Notes: generated by a model from the letters alone, not told the origin. Shown: positions 15,427 through 23,279, counted from the first letter of the stretch. The stretch: DNA of 64,000 nt from an uncultured Bacteroidales bacterium (GCA_902799705.1 CADCBP010000001.1:1-64000), one strand, 5' to 3'. Translations and numbers: made by a program.

Positions 15427-15886
15427 ATATCTTTGTTTTTGCTCCCCGCACGAAAACTGCGTGCAAAGATACTATTTTTTTCTGACATATGCAAGTGTAC
15501 ATGTTTTTTTATTTTTCAAAGACCTCTCCGCCACCTCGTTTTAGTGCCCTTTCCGCTACCACTTTTCGATGGAGAACAAGGTGCAGGTAAAGAGTGAAAA
15601 AGGGGCGTTTCAGGACCGTCCTAGACTTTGTTACTCAAAATCTGCTATAATTGTTTGTATATCAGCGAGTTATAAAGAACACAAAAAGCAGCAAAAACTG
15701 CGTATCCAAATTTTCCGAAAGGAAAATACAAAAGTTAGATTTTTTGCCCCTAAAAGCATGTGTTTGAGATCAATTCGATGAGAAACCCGGAGCGTCCTTC
15801 CATCGGATTGGAAGGAGCGGCTTCCGCCGAGGATGGTAAATATAGTCCAATGAGTTCTTCCATAATCGTGATTTTAGTGGTGGTTA
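15427..15886. other. Intergenic stretch with one promoter and one hairpin
   Basis: No convincing gene. It holds the promoter at 15464-15494 and a hairpin CCTTCCA-TCGGAT-TGGAAGG (15796-15815), possibly part of a terminator for the operon ending at 15887. The A/T-rich remainder (15600-15770) shows nothing I can name. Confidence 0.5.
15464..15494 (-). promoter_or_regulatory. Promoter of the broken DUF1016 gene
   Basis: TTG (15494-15492, within TTGCATATG), 20 bases, TATCTTTG (15471-15464) on the minus strand. It is a textbook example of the promoter type seen throughout the window and is still intact in front of a dead gene. Confidence 0.75.
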
Positions 15887-16402
15887 TTATTCGATGATAA
15901 ACTTCTCGGTGAAGAGATGGTGGGTGGTCTCAGGATTGGACTGTAGAGAGTCAATGTGTTGTAGCCAGAGAGATTCGAGCACTTGCGCATCCTGGACTTC
16001 CAAGAGACGACCGTTATGGCCTCCATGCCAGTCGAAATGCGGAATGCGTAAGTCCAACTTATCGGACAATAGCACAGGACAAGAATTATAATCGACCACC
16101 ACGTCGAAATGGAGATAGGCATAGTGCACCTTCCGTCCATAATGTGCCCAGTCCAATCCGAGGAAAGGTCTTCCTTTCAAATAGCCAGAGTCGATAATAC
16201 CATCATCTTCCGGGTGAGGCATGCCGCAACGAACTCGGAAGAATCGGTCGCCATCTTTTACTTTTCTCCAGTCCCAGATAGACCAACAGGCTTCGTATTG
16301 ACATCCGCGGAGCAAATCCGCTACAAATTGCGGTCTGCTGTCGCCTTGCACATTGGAGATGAGTGGGTTCCAGAAGAGGATAAATGTGTTCGGTTTTCTC
16401 AT
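15887..16402 (-). CDS. EVE/PUA-like domain protein (tentative)
   Basis: 171 residues, last gene of the J-domain/HIRAN operon, starting one base after the HIRAN gene stop. The pattern F-I-L-F-W-N-P at the N-terminus, G-D-R-F-F-R-V-R-C-G near 51-60, then G-I-I-D-S-G-Y and G-L-D-W resembles EVE-type folds, which often bind modified bases in DNA or RNA. No catalytic motif is visible. The C-terminal part (H-F-D-W-H-G-G-H-N-G-R-L-L) is conserved-looking but unassigned. If the EVE reading is right, this protein and HIRAN would both be nucleic-acid readers in one operon. Confidence in the fold is moderate. Confidence 0.6.
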   Translation of the reverse strand: MRKPNTFILFWNPLISNVQGDSRPQFVADLLRGCQYEACWSIWDWRKVKDGDRFFRVRCGMPHPEDDGIIDSGYLKGRPFLGLDWAHYGRKVHYAYLHFDVVVDYNSCPVLLSDKLDLRIPHFDWHGGHNGRLLEVQDAQVLESLWLQHIDSLQSNPETTHHLFTEKFIIE

Positions 16403-16403
16403 A

Positions 16404-16793
16404 TCACTCTATCATTATGATTTGTCCTTCGATACGTTTCCAATAGTCTTGATCGGAGTCAAGATTTTTCACGCGCATGCAACAGTTCTTGCCGGCATCC
16501 ATCAGATGCGCAACGACCGTGTTTTGCTTGCGAGGCACCCAACCGACACGCCAATTGCCAAAGTAGATGCCGATGGCGTTTTCGTCATATTTATTGTTCG
16601 GGTCACGCTGCAGGCGCAAGATACAGTCAATGGTTAACTGGTCAAAGACAGTATCAATTTCCTCGCAATAACCAGTGCCGGCAATAGTAATGTCCTGCAG
16701 AAAAATCTCTTTAGTGAACGGAGCAATGCCGTTCTCCCCACCGGCAAACAGTGCCAGCAACTCGGGGCTAAACTTTACAATACCTGTTTCCAT
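16404..16793 (-). CDS. HIRAN-domain protein
   Basis: 129 residues. The core reads I-T-I-A-G-T-G-Y near 51-58, L-R-L-Q-R-D-P-N-N-K-Y-D-E-N-A-I-G-I-Y, G-W-V-P-R-K and V-V-A-H-L-M-D-A-G, which is the full HIRAN pattern. HIRAN domains bind single-stranded 3' DNA ends and occur fused to helicases or nucleases (HLTF, Rad5), or alone in bacteria. Here it stands alone, 2 bases after the J-domain gene and 1 base before the EVE-like gene. The context suggests DNA-damage sensing, by inference from the family and the shared promoter element. Confidence 0.88.
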   Translation of the reverse strand: METGIVKFSPELLALFAGGENGIAPFTKEIFLQDITIAGTGYCEEIDTVFDQLTIDCILRLQRDPNNKYDENAIGIYFGNWRVGWVPRKQNTVVAHLMDAGKNCCMRVKNLDSDQDYWKRIEGQIIMIE

Positions 16794-16795
16794 AA

Positions 16796-17620
16796 CTATG
16801 CCTCTCCAATAATGTTAAACATTCCTGAACCATTCACTGTCGCCAAGAAAGATTCCCAAGTCATTTTCTCGGTTGTCAGCTCCTGGATATGTTTTTGCAA
16901 TTTCTCTTGCTCGGATTTTACCCATGCGAAATCGGTCAGTCGCTCGCGAAAAGTGAAGGGGAAAGTCTCGTTGAGTTTATCAATTTTTGTATGCAGATCG
17001 ATGCGACTGTTTTCTAACTTGGCTATCTCATCGTCGATAGTGTCCACTTTTAGATCCTCCATACTCTTTTCCTTATCGAGCACCAGGAGGATGTTACGCA
17101 GTTCCGGCAGGTCGCACATCTTATAAGCGGATTGCGCGCGCACGAACAACTCAGATTCTTGCTCCGTTAGGTTGTCATTCCAATCAGGGTGCAAGCGTTT
17201 AACCAACACACGGTAGATATTCTTCAGTTCGGCAGCCGCTTCGTCTGTTAAGATGGGAGCGTTCAGCAATTCGTTGGCAGCTTTTATATCTTCCAACTGT
17301 TGCTCAATACGACGCTGGTGCTCACGGAACTCGGTTTCTACCTGCTGCTCAATAGAGTACATATCAACGTGCTCGCCTCGATTGCGTTTAGCTTGGATCA
17401 GCTCCGAGGTACGTTTCAATTTTGATACAGCCACCTTTAGTGCGTACTCCTTGTATTGCAACTGGCCGATGAGCGATGTGTAAAGCGCGGTGAGTTGGTC
17501 GCGTTCGTGCGATACCATGTACTCACGTTTCTCATACAAGTCGGCTAACTCTGCGCGTAATGCCGCCAAGCGATTGCGTTTCTCCATTACCTCGGGAGAT
17601 AAAACAATGTCCTGTGCCAT
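16796..17620 (-). CDS. J-domain (DnaJ-like) coiled-coil protein
   Basis: 274 residues. Long charged coiled coils (about 1-115 and 195-260) flank a J-domain-like core with Y-R-V-L-V-K-R-L-H-P-D-W-N; the H-P-D tripeptide that stimulates Hsp70 ATPase is intact at about 147-149. There is no zinc finger or G/F region, so it is not a general DnaJ. A strong Shine-Dalgarno (AAAGGAG) lies just upstream of the ATG, unusual for this window where most genes lack one. It would recruit DnaK to a client, perhaps its operon partners. That role is inference. Confidence 0.8.
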   Translation of the reverse strand: MAQDIVLSPEVMEKRNRLAALRAELADLYEKREYMVSHERDQLTALYTSLIGQLQYKEYALKVAVSKLKRTSELIQAKRNRGEHVDMYSIEQQVETEFREHQRRIEQQLEDIKAANELLNAPILTDEAAAELKNIYRVLVKRLHPDWNDNLTEQESELFVRAQSAYKMCDLPELRNILLVLDKEKSMEDLKVDTIDDEIAKLENSRIDLHTKIDKLNETFPFTFRERLTDFAWVKSEQEKLQKHIQELTTEKMTWESFLATVNGSGMFNIIGEA

Positions 17621-17635
17621 ACCAGTCTCCTTTCT

Positions 17636-17722
17636 TTAAACAAACAATAAAATTCCGGCAACGAAAAACATGCCGATGATACTGATGGTATCCATTACCA
17701 TATTCTTAATGCTGCTCTCCAT
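17636..17722 (-). CDS. 28-residue membrane peptide leading the J-domain/HIRAN operon
   Basis: ATG at 17722 to TAA at 17636, coding for a 28-residue peptide with one membrane helix (D-T-I-S-I-I-G-M-F-F-V-A-G-I-L-L-F-V). It is the first frame after the promoter at 17749, and its stop lies 15 bases before the J-domain start. It may anchor a complex at the membrane or act as a small toxin-like effector; neither is shown. Confidence 0.55.
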   Translation of the reverse strand: MESSIKNMVMDTISIIGMFFVAGILLFV

Positions 17723-17748
17723 AACGTGTGTTTTTTAGAAATCCGGTG

Positions 17749-17785
17749 CAAAATTACTACCTCAAACTGACACCAGAAGTCAGTC
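17749..17785 (-). promoter_or_regulatory. Promoter of the J-domain/HIRAN operon with the WYL-type element
   Basis: The minus strand holds TAATTTTG (17749-17756) preceded by TGTCAGTT and an 8-base spacer. The 24-base element (17762-17785) differs from that at 1818-1841 by one base and lies at exactly the same distance (5 bases) from the -7 box. Here the dyad ACTGAC-TTCTGGT-GTCAGT is perfect. No TTG occurs at the usual -33 place, so an activator is likely needed. Confidence 0.65.
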
Positions 17786-17912
17786 GTTTCAAAAAAAATG
17801 CAAAAATAGTGATTTTTTAACGAAAAATATGCCACTTTACGCCGAAATAGGCCGAGATAGGCAGAGGATGAAGCCACACTGATGTGTGAAAGTGTGAAAG
17901 TGTGAAAAGATC

Positions 17913-18110
17913 CTCGGATGGCATCCGAGAGAATAAAAGAAGAATGCCGGATACAATTCGGCGGCAATGAACAAAGTCAAAAAACGGCATATATGCCGGG
18001 CTAATTAACGAAGACGGAAAATAAAACGGCATACAATGCCGGGGAATAGACATACAAAAAAAGCGAGTACCGAAGCACTCGCTTTCTGAGTTGTCGGATA
18101 GCATCCGACA
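17913..18110. repeat. Cluster of six short hairpins
   Basis: Within 200 bases lie six inverted repeats: CTCGGATG-G-CATCCGAG (17913-17929), GCCGGA..TTCGGC (17946-17962), CGGCATATATGCCG (17985-17998), CGGCAT-ACA-ATGCCG (18027-18041), a 9-base-arm stem (18060-18085) and TGTCGGAT-AGC-ATCCGACA (18092-18110). Linkers repeat too (AATGAACAAAGT and AATGAACGAAGT). It resembles a REP/BIME-type cluster. The fifth stem, AAAGCGAGT/ACTCGCTTT, could act as a terminator. Confidence 0.75.
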
Positions 18111-18188
18111 CAATGAACGAAGTTTAACACGCTCGCAAAACTCGCGCGCACGAGACATCGGGGTTAAACAGGGGTATAACAGTGGCTT

Positions 18189-18221
18189 TGACCGTCGGTT
18201 GACCGTCGGCTGACCGTCGGG
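18189..18221. repeat. Three 11-base tandem repeats
   Basis: TGACCGTCGG followed by T, C or G, three times head to tail. It lies between the hairpin cluster and the minisatellite. No function is apparent. Confidence 0.85.
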
Positions 18222-18233
18222 ATTATGTAATAA

Positions 18234-18630
18234 GAGTGAAAGAATGAAAGAATGAAAGAATGAAAGAATGAAAGAATGAAAGAATGAAAGAATGAAAGAA
18301 TGAAAGAATGAAAGAGTGAAAGAGTGAAAGAATGAAAGAGAGAAAGTATGAAAGAATGAAGGAATGAAGGAATGAAGGAATGAAGGAATGAAAGAATGAA
18401 AGAATGAAAGAGAGAAAGTATGAAAGAATGAAGGAATGAAGGAATGAAGGAATGAAAGAATGAAAGAATGAAAGAGTGAAAGAATGAAAGAGTGAAAGAA
18501 TGAAAGAGTGAAAGAATGAAAGAGTGAAAGAATGAAAGAGTGAAAGAGTGAAAGAGTGAAAGAGTGAAAGAGTGAAAGAGTGAAAGAGTGAAAGAGTGAA
18601 AGAGTGAAAGAGTGAAGGAATGAAAGAATG
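18234..18630. repeat. 8-base minisatellite, about 50 copies
   Basis: Unit GAATGAAA with variants GAGTGAAA, GAGAGAAA, GTATGAAA and GAATGAAG. Blocks of variants alternate and partly repeat as longer units, a sign of growth by slippage and unequal exchange. It lies just beyond the nrdG terminator. Long open frames through it only reflect the lack of stop codons in the repeat. Confidence 0.93.
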
Positions 18631-18662
18631 AAAAAACCCCACGGATTAAGCGAGGTTTTTTT
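18631..18662 (-). terminator. Intrinsic terminator of nrdDG, overlapping the nrdG stop codon
   Basis: On the minus strand a 12-base stem AAAAAACCTCGC / GTGGGGTTTTTT (two G-T pairs) with loop TTAATCC contains the nrdG stop codon and runs into a T-rich end. Confidence 0.7.
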
Positions 18663-19119
18663 TCCAGAATACAGAGGTAATATCTGTCCAATTGCCTTCT
18701 ACGCGTTTGTAGAGACGTTGGTTGGTGTGCTCATTTTTCAGTCCGCCGAGCGATTCTATATACGGACCTAATTTGACATAGTCAAACACTTTATCGTCTT
18801 TGGGCATGACCGTCCGCCCCGAATACCAAGCCGTCCTTAATTCAGATCCTTGGTTCTTCCGTCCTTTGACAAATCTCGCCCATCGCGCCACTTCGTCCGG
18901 GTCGGCATCTCCTCCCATGAACGCCACACACGTGATCATGTTTCCGTAACGTGCGAGCAGTCCGTTGAGCAACTCCTCGTCCACCACCTCTCCGATATCT
19001 TCCGCGAGATGCGGGCTATGACATCCGGGACAATGACAAGGACAATTCGAGAGATTAAGGGCGAGTGTTACCTCGCCCGGAATCTCTTGAAAAACGATAT
19101 CGAAAGAAGCTACCTTCAT
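18646..19119 (-). CDS. nrdG: Anaerobic ribonucleotide reductase activating protein (radical SAM)
   Basis: 157 residues from the ATG at 19119, which overlaps the nrdD stop by one base (TGATG). A longer upstream frame runs antiparallel to nothing known and lies inside nrdD, so it is rejected. The radical-SAM cysteines are C-x3-C-x2-C in N-C-P-C-H-C-P-G-C. The enzyme uses a 4Fe-4S cluster and S-adenosylmethionine to place the glycyl radical on NrdD. The pair makes deoxynucleotides without oxygen, which suits an anaerobe. The gene ends in an intrinsic terminator. Confidence 0.95.
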   Translation of the reverse strand: MKVASFDIVFQEIPGEVTLALNLSNCPCHCPGCHSPHLAEDIGEVVDEELLNGLLARYGNMITCVAFMGGDADPDEVARWARFVKGRKNQGSELRTAWYSGRTVMPKDDKVFDYVKLGPYIESLGGLKNEHTNQRLYKRVEGNWTDITSVFWKKNLA

Positions 19120-21218
19120 CAGCACTGCGGCGCTTTCGATTTCTCTGCGTAGTAACGCTGAGCCGCCTCTTTCTGGCGGGCCTCCGAGAAGTTCGAGACA
19201 CGCTTCATGTAACCGATAACACGCGTGAGGTAGTCCACATTCTTCGAATGGCAATGCGGACACTCCTTGAGGTAACGCTTGTCGATATGTCCACAGTCGT
19301 TACAGATAGTGTTCGGGATATTGAAAGTAAAGTAGTTACATCCCTCGATGGCAGCGACGCGCAGGAGTTGGCGGTATTGCTCTTTGGAGAGGTGCTCTTC
19401 CAGGTTGCAGTGCAGCGCACTACCTCCGGTGAGATGCTCGATATACTTGCGCCCATGCAGACGGAAACGATCCAATACGTTCAGACTGGTGTCCTCCACG
19501 ATGTAGAAATAGCTGTTGTAGCAATCACGTGGAACAGCGTATCCGTCTTCCTTATCCCATTTCGCGTGCTTAACGCCTACGTTCTCCGCAGGAATCATTT
19601 CGCAGTTAAACATCACATCCTTGGTGCGATACTCTTTGTTTTTCTTCTCGATGATACCGAGCAGTTCCTGCACGAAGTGCGCGTATTCCGGATTGTCCTT
19701 GATTTCGATGCCCAGGAACTCAGCCGCCTCCACCAAACCGTTCACGCCGATTGTCAGGTACTGACGGCCAATGTTAATATAGCCGGCGTCGAACAAAGGC
19801 AACATGCCCTTGGCCTGTAGGCTCTTCAGGTTCTCGTTGTAGGCCAGCTGCACTTTGTGCATCAGATCCACGATCTCCTCCACGTAAGCCTGATATGGTA
19901 TGTTATTACGCACAGCGTACTGGATAGCGCGGTTGAGGTTGATGGTCAATACGGATTTTGAGCCAGTTGAGATACCACCTGCTCCAAGTGTATAACTGAA
20001 ACTGTTGTCTGTAATGGCATTCCGCAGACGGCAGCAGCTGGAGAGGCTGTCGGCGTTGTCGCTGACATATGTGAAGAAGGAGTGTCCTTTCGCGTACATC
20101 TCTGCAGTGAAGTCGCCGTACTCTTTGTCTTTGATGTCACCATCTTCTGCCAACAACGCCATCGTCTCGACCGGGAAGGTGAGGACACAACGCGTACGCT
20201 CTTCGTTGAACCAGTTCATGAAACGTTTCTGCAACCAGTTCAGGCTGTCCCAGTGGGGTGCCTCGCCATTCGGGAAACGGAAGTTCTCGAACAAGCTCTG
20301 GAAATAATAGCGGTCATAGTAACTGATATTCCAGAAGACCGACTGGAAGTTACGTGCACCCGAAGGCTGATTCAGGCTATATACCACTTGCTGGAAGCAA
20401 TCGGTGATGACCTTGTCAATCGTTCGGCGTTTGAGGCTCAGATCGACCACTTCGTCAGCGCGTTTGTAGTAATCCTCGCCGTACTCCTGCTCGATGAAAT
20501 AATTCATATACATAAGGAACTCCGGCGTAGCGCACGCGCCTGAGAGCATGGAGGAAACCATAAACACCATGTTGATGAAGCCGCCGCAGAACGATTTGAG
20601 GTTATGAGGAGGCGTGGCGTTACCGCCGATACTCTTGGTGCCGCCGATGAGCCACGGATACATGGTAATGGAAGCACAGTAGTTTGCCAGGTTCGTCTCG
20701 TCGTTCTTGTAGATGAAATGCTGGTTGAGCAGTTGCATGTAGCGGTCGCTCAACTCTTTGCCGAACATCTCTTTGATGCGCTCGGTCAACAGACGACGGT
20801 TCAAACGGATGAAACCTTGTTTAGGAAGCTCACCGATCAGGGTGGCGATATTCTTGTGCTCCACGTTTGCGTTGGCGTCGAACTTACTTCCCTCAGCCGC
20901 ATTGCTTGCCTGCACGTAGTTCATCATAAAGTCCAGACGACGCTGTGTATCACGATCCTCTGTATGCTGATGGCGATACAACATGTATGCTTTCGCAACC
21001 TGGTAGTATCCCTCCGCCATCAACGCAACCTCCACCTGGTTCTGGATTTCCTCAACGGTCGCATTGTTATGCACTCGCAGATGCGAGAGGATGGATGTCA
21101 AAGCCTCCTCAGTCGCAAATGCCCCTACTGCCAAGAATGCCTTCGAAATGGCATTTTTGATTTTGTCGATGGTGAATAATTCTTTCTTACCATCACGTTT
21201 GATTATGTATGTTTCCAT
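19119..21218 (-). CDS. nrdD: Anaerobic ribonucleoside-triphosphate reductase
   Basis: 699 residues. An N-terminal ATP cone (about 1-90, I-K-R-D-G-K-K-E-L-F) precedes the glycyl-radical barrel. Near the C-terminus are the zinc-binding cysteines C-N-D-C and C-P-H-C, followed by T-R-V-I-G-Y-M with the radical glycine. An internal S-S-C-C-R-L-R holds active-site cysteines. It reduces NTPs to dNTPs, probably with formate as electron donor. It is transcribed with nrdG from a promoter at 21260-21290. Confidence 0.97.
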   Translation of the reverse strand: METYIIKRDGKKELFTIDKIKNAISKAFLAVGAFATEEALTSILSHLRVHNNATVEEIQNQVEVALMAEGYYQVAKAYMLYRHQHTEDRDTQRRLDFMMNYVQASNAAEGSKFDANANVEHKNIATLIGELPKQGFIRLNRRLLTERIKEMFGKELSDRYMQLLNQHFIYKNDETNLANYCASITMYPWLIGGTKSIGGNATPPHNLKSFCGGFINMVFMVSSMLSGACATPEFLMYMNYFIEQEYGEDYYKRADEVVDLSLKRRTIDKVITDCFQQVVYSLNQPSGARNFQSVFWNISYYDRYYFQSLFENFRFPNGEAPHWDSLNWLQKRFMNWFNEERTRCVLTFPVETMALLAEDGDIKDKEYGDFTAEMYAKGHSFFTYVSDNADSLSSCCRLRNAITDNSFSYTLGAGGISTGSKSVLTINLNRAIQYAVRNNIPYQAYVEEIVDLMHKVQLAYNENLKSLQAKGMLPLFDAGYINIGRQYLTIGVNGLVEAAEFLGIEIKDNPEYAHFVQELLGIIEKKNKEYRTKDVMFNCEMIPAENVGVKHAKWDKEDGYAVPRDCYNSYFYIVEDTSLNVLDRFRLHGRKYIEHLTGGSALHCNLEEHLSKEQYRQLLRVAAIEGCNYFTFNIPNTICNDCGHIDKRYLKECPHCHSKNVDYLTRVIGYMKRVSNFSEARQKEAAQRYYAEKSKAPQC

Positions 21219-21259
21219 ATATATAAAGTGTATATTTTTTCAAAGCGCGAAATCGAGTG

Positions 21260-21290
21260 CAAAAGTAGTACATTTTTTTGAATTGTGCAA
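21260..21290 (-). promoter_or_regulatory. nrdDG promoter
   Basis: TTG (21290-21288), 20 bases, TACTTTTG (21267-21260) on the minus strand, about 42 bases before the nrdD start. I do not see a convincing pair of NrdR boxes. Confidence 0.7.
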
Positions 21291-21437
21291 ATTTTTTGGC
21301 AAGTTTTTTTAAAGAAAAATTCACAAAGTTTTCCAAAACTTTTAGTTATCTTGTTCGTTTTCAGTATTTTACATTTTTTATCAACAGAAAAAGTTGTCCA
21401 AAATGAAAATTTGTCAACAAGTAGTCGTTGTCCATAA

Positions 21438-21466
21438 CAAAAAAGAAGGCCGCGCCATGCGCAGCC
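21438..21466 (-). terminator. Terminator after the 540-residue secreted protein gene
   Basis: On the minus strand GGCTGCGC-ATG-GCGCGGCC (one G-T pair) is followed by TTCTTTTTT. Confidence 0.7.
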
Positions 21467-21498
21467 CTCATTTTGCCTTATATAAGCAACTTTTCCGC

Positions 21499-23121
21499 TT
21501 AGCGAACACGAGCTCCGTGAGCATCGTAAATCTTGTTGTCGCGGATGATATACAAGCTACCGTCCATAATCACTTTTTGTGTCTCTTCAGAGAGTTTGAT
21601 ATTCTCGATAGCCTGCTCCTCTTGTTCAGCGGTCTTGATGACGAACTCATACTTCACGTTGTTCTTAGCGAGCAACCATCCTTCGAGAGTATAGCTGCCA
21701 TTAAGTCCTTCTGTAACAGTAAACTCGGCAGATGCAATCTGGAAGAATTCTTTACCGATTTGAATACCCGAGTAATTTGCATTCAGATCTTCATTTGTAA
21801 AGGTTCCGACGAATTCATCCTGCTTAACAGCCAAAGCAATTACAAACGAAGAATCAGCAGGAGCGGCTTCGACGTAGTGGCTGAATCCATAGTACCAAGA
21901 GAGTGAGCTTATATCCGTATAAGCGGCGTCATCCAGCTTAACCTGAATTGTCTCGTCAGCTTTTGCTTTTTCACTGCGGAGCGTAAAGAGATAACAATGG
22001 GAGTCGTTTGCGAGATAAGAAACTTTGAGGTCATATCCTGTTTCATCCTCGGTAACAACGAGTCCGAGATCCGCGTACGCAACATAAGTAGTGTCCTTAC
22101 CTGCTATCTTATATAAAGCGCAGTATTTCTCATACATGTCTGCGAGTTTGAAATCACCCGTAATCGTCGTGCTGTAATAGTCAATAAAGAGGGCATACTT
22201 ATCATCGACAGCCTTGAAATAGAAGTCACCTCCGAAGTCATCAATCGTAACCGGCTCGGAGAAGGTATGTTGGATAGTATCCGTAGCCACGGGCTTGGTG
22301 TATGTCATGTGGATCTGATAGAGTACGGAATCTGCGAGGAACAAGTTTGCATTGATATCGAATACGCCATCCTTCTCCACGATTTTGGCATTCACATCGA
22401 AGGCGTTACCTTTGCTGATGGAATCTCCTGCGTTAATAGACCACAGTCCGGTATATTGCAAGTAGAAATCATCCTTGGTGTATTCACCGGCCAATTCCTC
22501 AGAGAAGATATCCAAAGTAACAAAATAATCCGGGCGTGATCCTTCCAGATAATAGTCACCCTCCTCAGCATAATACTTAAAGAACGATGCTGCGCCGAAG
22601 TCAATAGCCACGGTGTCTTTAGGTTCTGACGGGACGAAGAAGGTCAGATTGATTTTGTATGTATTTCCCTGCTCGTCGGTAGCAGTTGCTGTGAATTGCG
22701 GTCCGTTCTCAGTCATTGCCATAGCAGCTTCCGAAACGGAAACCTCAACCGCTTCTTCGTCGTTGTGCGAGATAGCCATTTCGATAGTTTCTTCCTGGGA
22801 AGAGTAAGAAATGAAATAGTCAACGGTGCTCGGATAGAGAGCGCCTTCAACATTCCATTCATCGGTACCTCCGGTGAATCTTACATATCCTTCCCCCATC
22901 GCTTCAATCATCATCTCGTTGTACGAGTCATCGATGAGAAGGTTGTTAGCCGCGATGTTGATAACCGTTCCGTTTTCCTTCGCAGGAGCTTTAACAATCT
23001 TCTTCTCGTGATTCCGGAGATCAGCAGTTTGCTTTACCATTTTGGTGCGAACCAACTGCGGAGCAGCTGCAGCACTCAGGGCGATAATAACACCCAACAA
23101 AAGTGTAGAAAGTTTCTTCAT
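21499..23121 (-). CDS. Secreted protein with repeated beta-domains and a CTD-like tail
   Basis: 540 residues. A signal peptide (M-K-K-L-S-T-L-L-L-G-V-I-I-A-L-S-A-A-A-A) is followed by several related segments of 90-130 residues. These share phrases such as D-F-G-x-x-F-F/Y-K and G-D/E-F-K/T-x-x-D, so they look like diverged tandem copies of one beta-sandwich domain. The C-terminus, D-G-S-L-Y-I-I-R-D-N-K-I-Y-D-A-H-G-A-R-V-R, matches a tail shared by five other secreted proteins in this window. The gene is divergent from the GH53 galactanase, with interlocked promoters. Ligand or function is unknown. Confidence 0.75.
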   Translation of the reverse strand: MKKLSTLLLGVIIALSAAAAPQLVRTKMVKQTADLRNHEKKIVKAPAKENGTVINIAANNLLIDDSYNEMMIEAMGEGYVRFTGGTDEWNVEGALYPSTVDYFISYSSQEETIEMAISHNDEEAVEVSVSEAAMAMTENGPQFTATATDEQGNTYKINLTFFVPSEPKDTVAIDFGAASFFKYYAEEGDYYLEGSRPDYFVTLDIFSEELAGEYTKDDFYLQYTGLWSINAGDSISKGNAFDVNAKIVEKDGVFDINANLFLADSVLYQIHMTYTKPVATDTIQHTFSEPVTIDDFGGDFYFKAVDDKYALFIDYYSTTITGDFKLADMYEKYCALYKIAGKDTTYVAYADLGLVVTEDETGYDLKVSYLANDSHCYLFTLRSEKAKADETIQVKLDDAAYTDISSLSWYYGFSHYVEAAPADSSFVIALAVKQDEFVGTFTNEDLNANYSGIQIGKEFFQIASAEFTVTEGLNGSYTLEGWLLAKNNVKYEFVIKTAEQEEQAIENIKLSEETQKVIMDGSLYIIRDNKIYDAHGARVR

Positions 23122-23192
23122 ACTTCAATAAATTTATAAGTTAGTTAGTAAAAAAATAACATCAAATCATGCATTTTTTAAACAAAACGCTG

Positions 23193-23223
23193 CAAAATTA
23201 CAATTTTATTTGGACATGTGCAA
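23193..23223 (-). promoter_or_regulatory. Promoter of the 540-residue secreted protein
   Basis: TTG (23223-23221), 20 bases, TAATTTTG (23200-23193) on the minus strand. Its -33 region overlaps that of the divergent GH53 promoter. Confidence 0.75.
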
Positions 23224-23240
23224 TTTTTTTTGTAATTTTG
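23210..23240 (+). promoter_or_regulatory. GH53 promoter, interlocked with the divergent one
   Basis: TTG (23210-23212), 20 bases, TAATTTTG (23233-23240). The two -33 boxes face each other across TTGGACATGTGCAA (23210-23223), so the two polymerases should compete for this stretch. Confidence 0.75.
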
Positions 23241-23279
23241 CAAAATGAATTTTACAAAAACGTCAATTATACACTATCT

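Noticed and set aside
15600..15770. Transposon end or small RNA in the A/T-rich stretch
   Set aside because: No inverted ends, target duplication or transposase were found, and no promoter-terminator pair.
18234..18630. Possible CRISPR array
   Set aside because: The repeats are 8 bases long with no spacers and no cas genes nearby.
18164..18691. Open frames of 139-175 codons rich in Phe, His, Ser and Leu through the minisatellite
   Set aside because: The 8-base unit has no stop codon on this strand, so all frames stay open; there is no start context, and the frames run into the nrdG terminator.
18646..19263. nrdG starting at 19263
   Set aside because: The extra 48 residues are the nrdD 3' end read in another frame; ATG at 19119 gives the normal nrdD-nrdG overlap.
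21200..21240. NrdR box upstream of nrdD
   Set aside because: Only one partial match (ACACTTTATATATAT) is seen; NrdR sites come as spaced pairs.
21371..21431. DnaA-box-like words (TTATCAACA, TGTCCATAA) near nrdD
   Set aside because: Each has one or two mismatches to TTATCCACA, the region is A/T-rich, and no other origin features are present.
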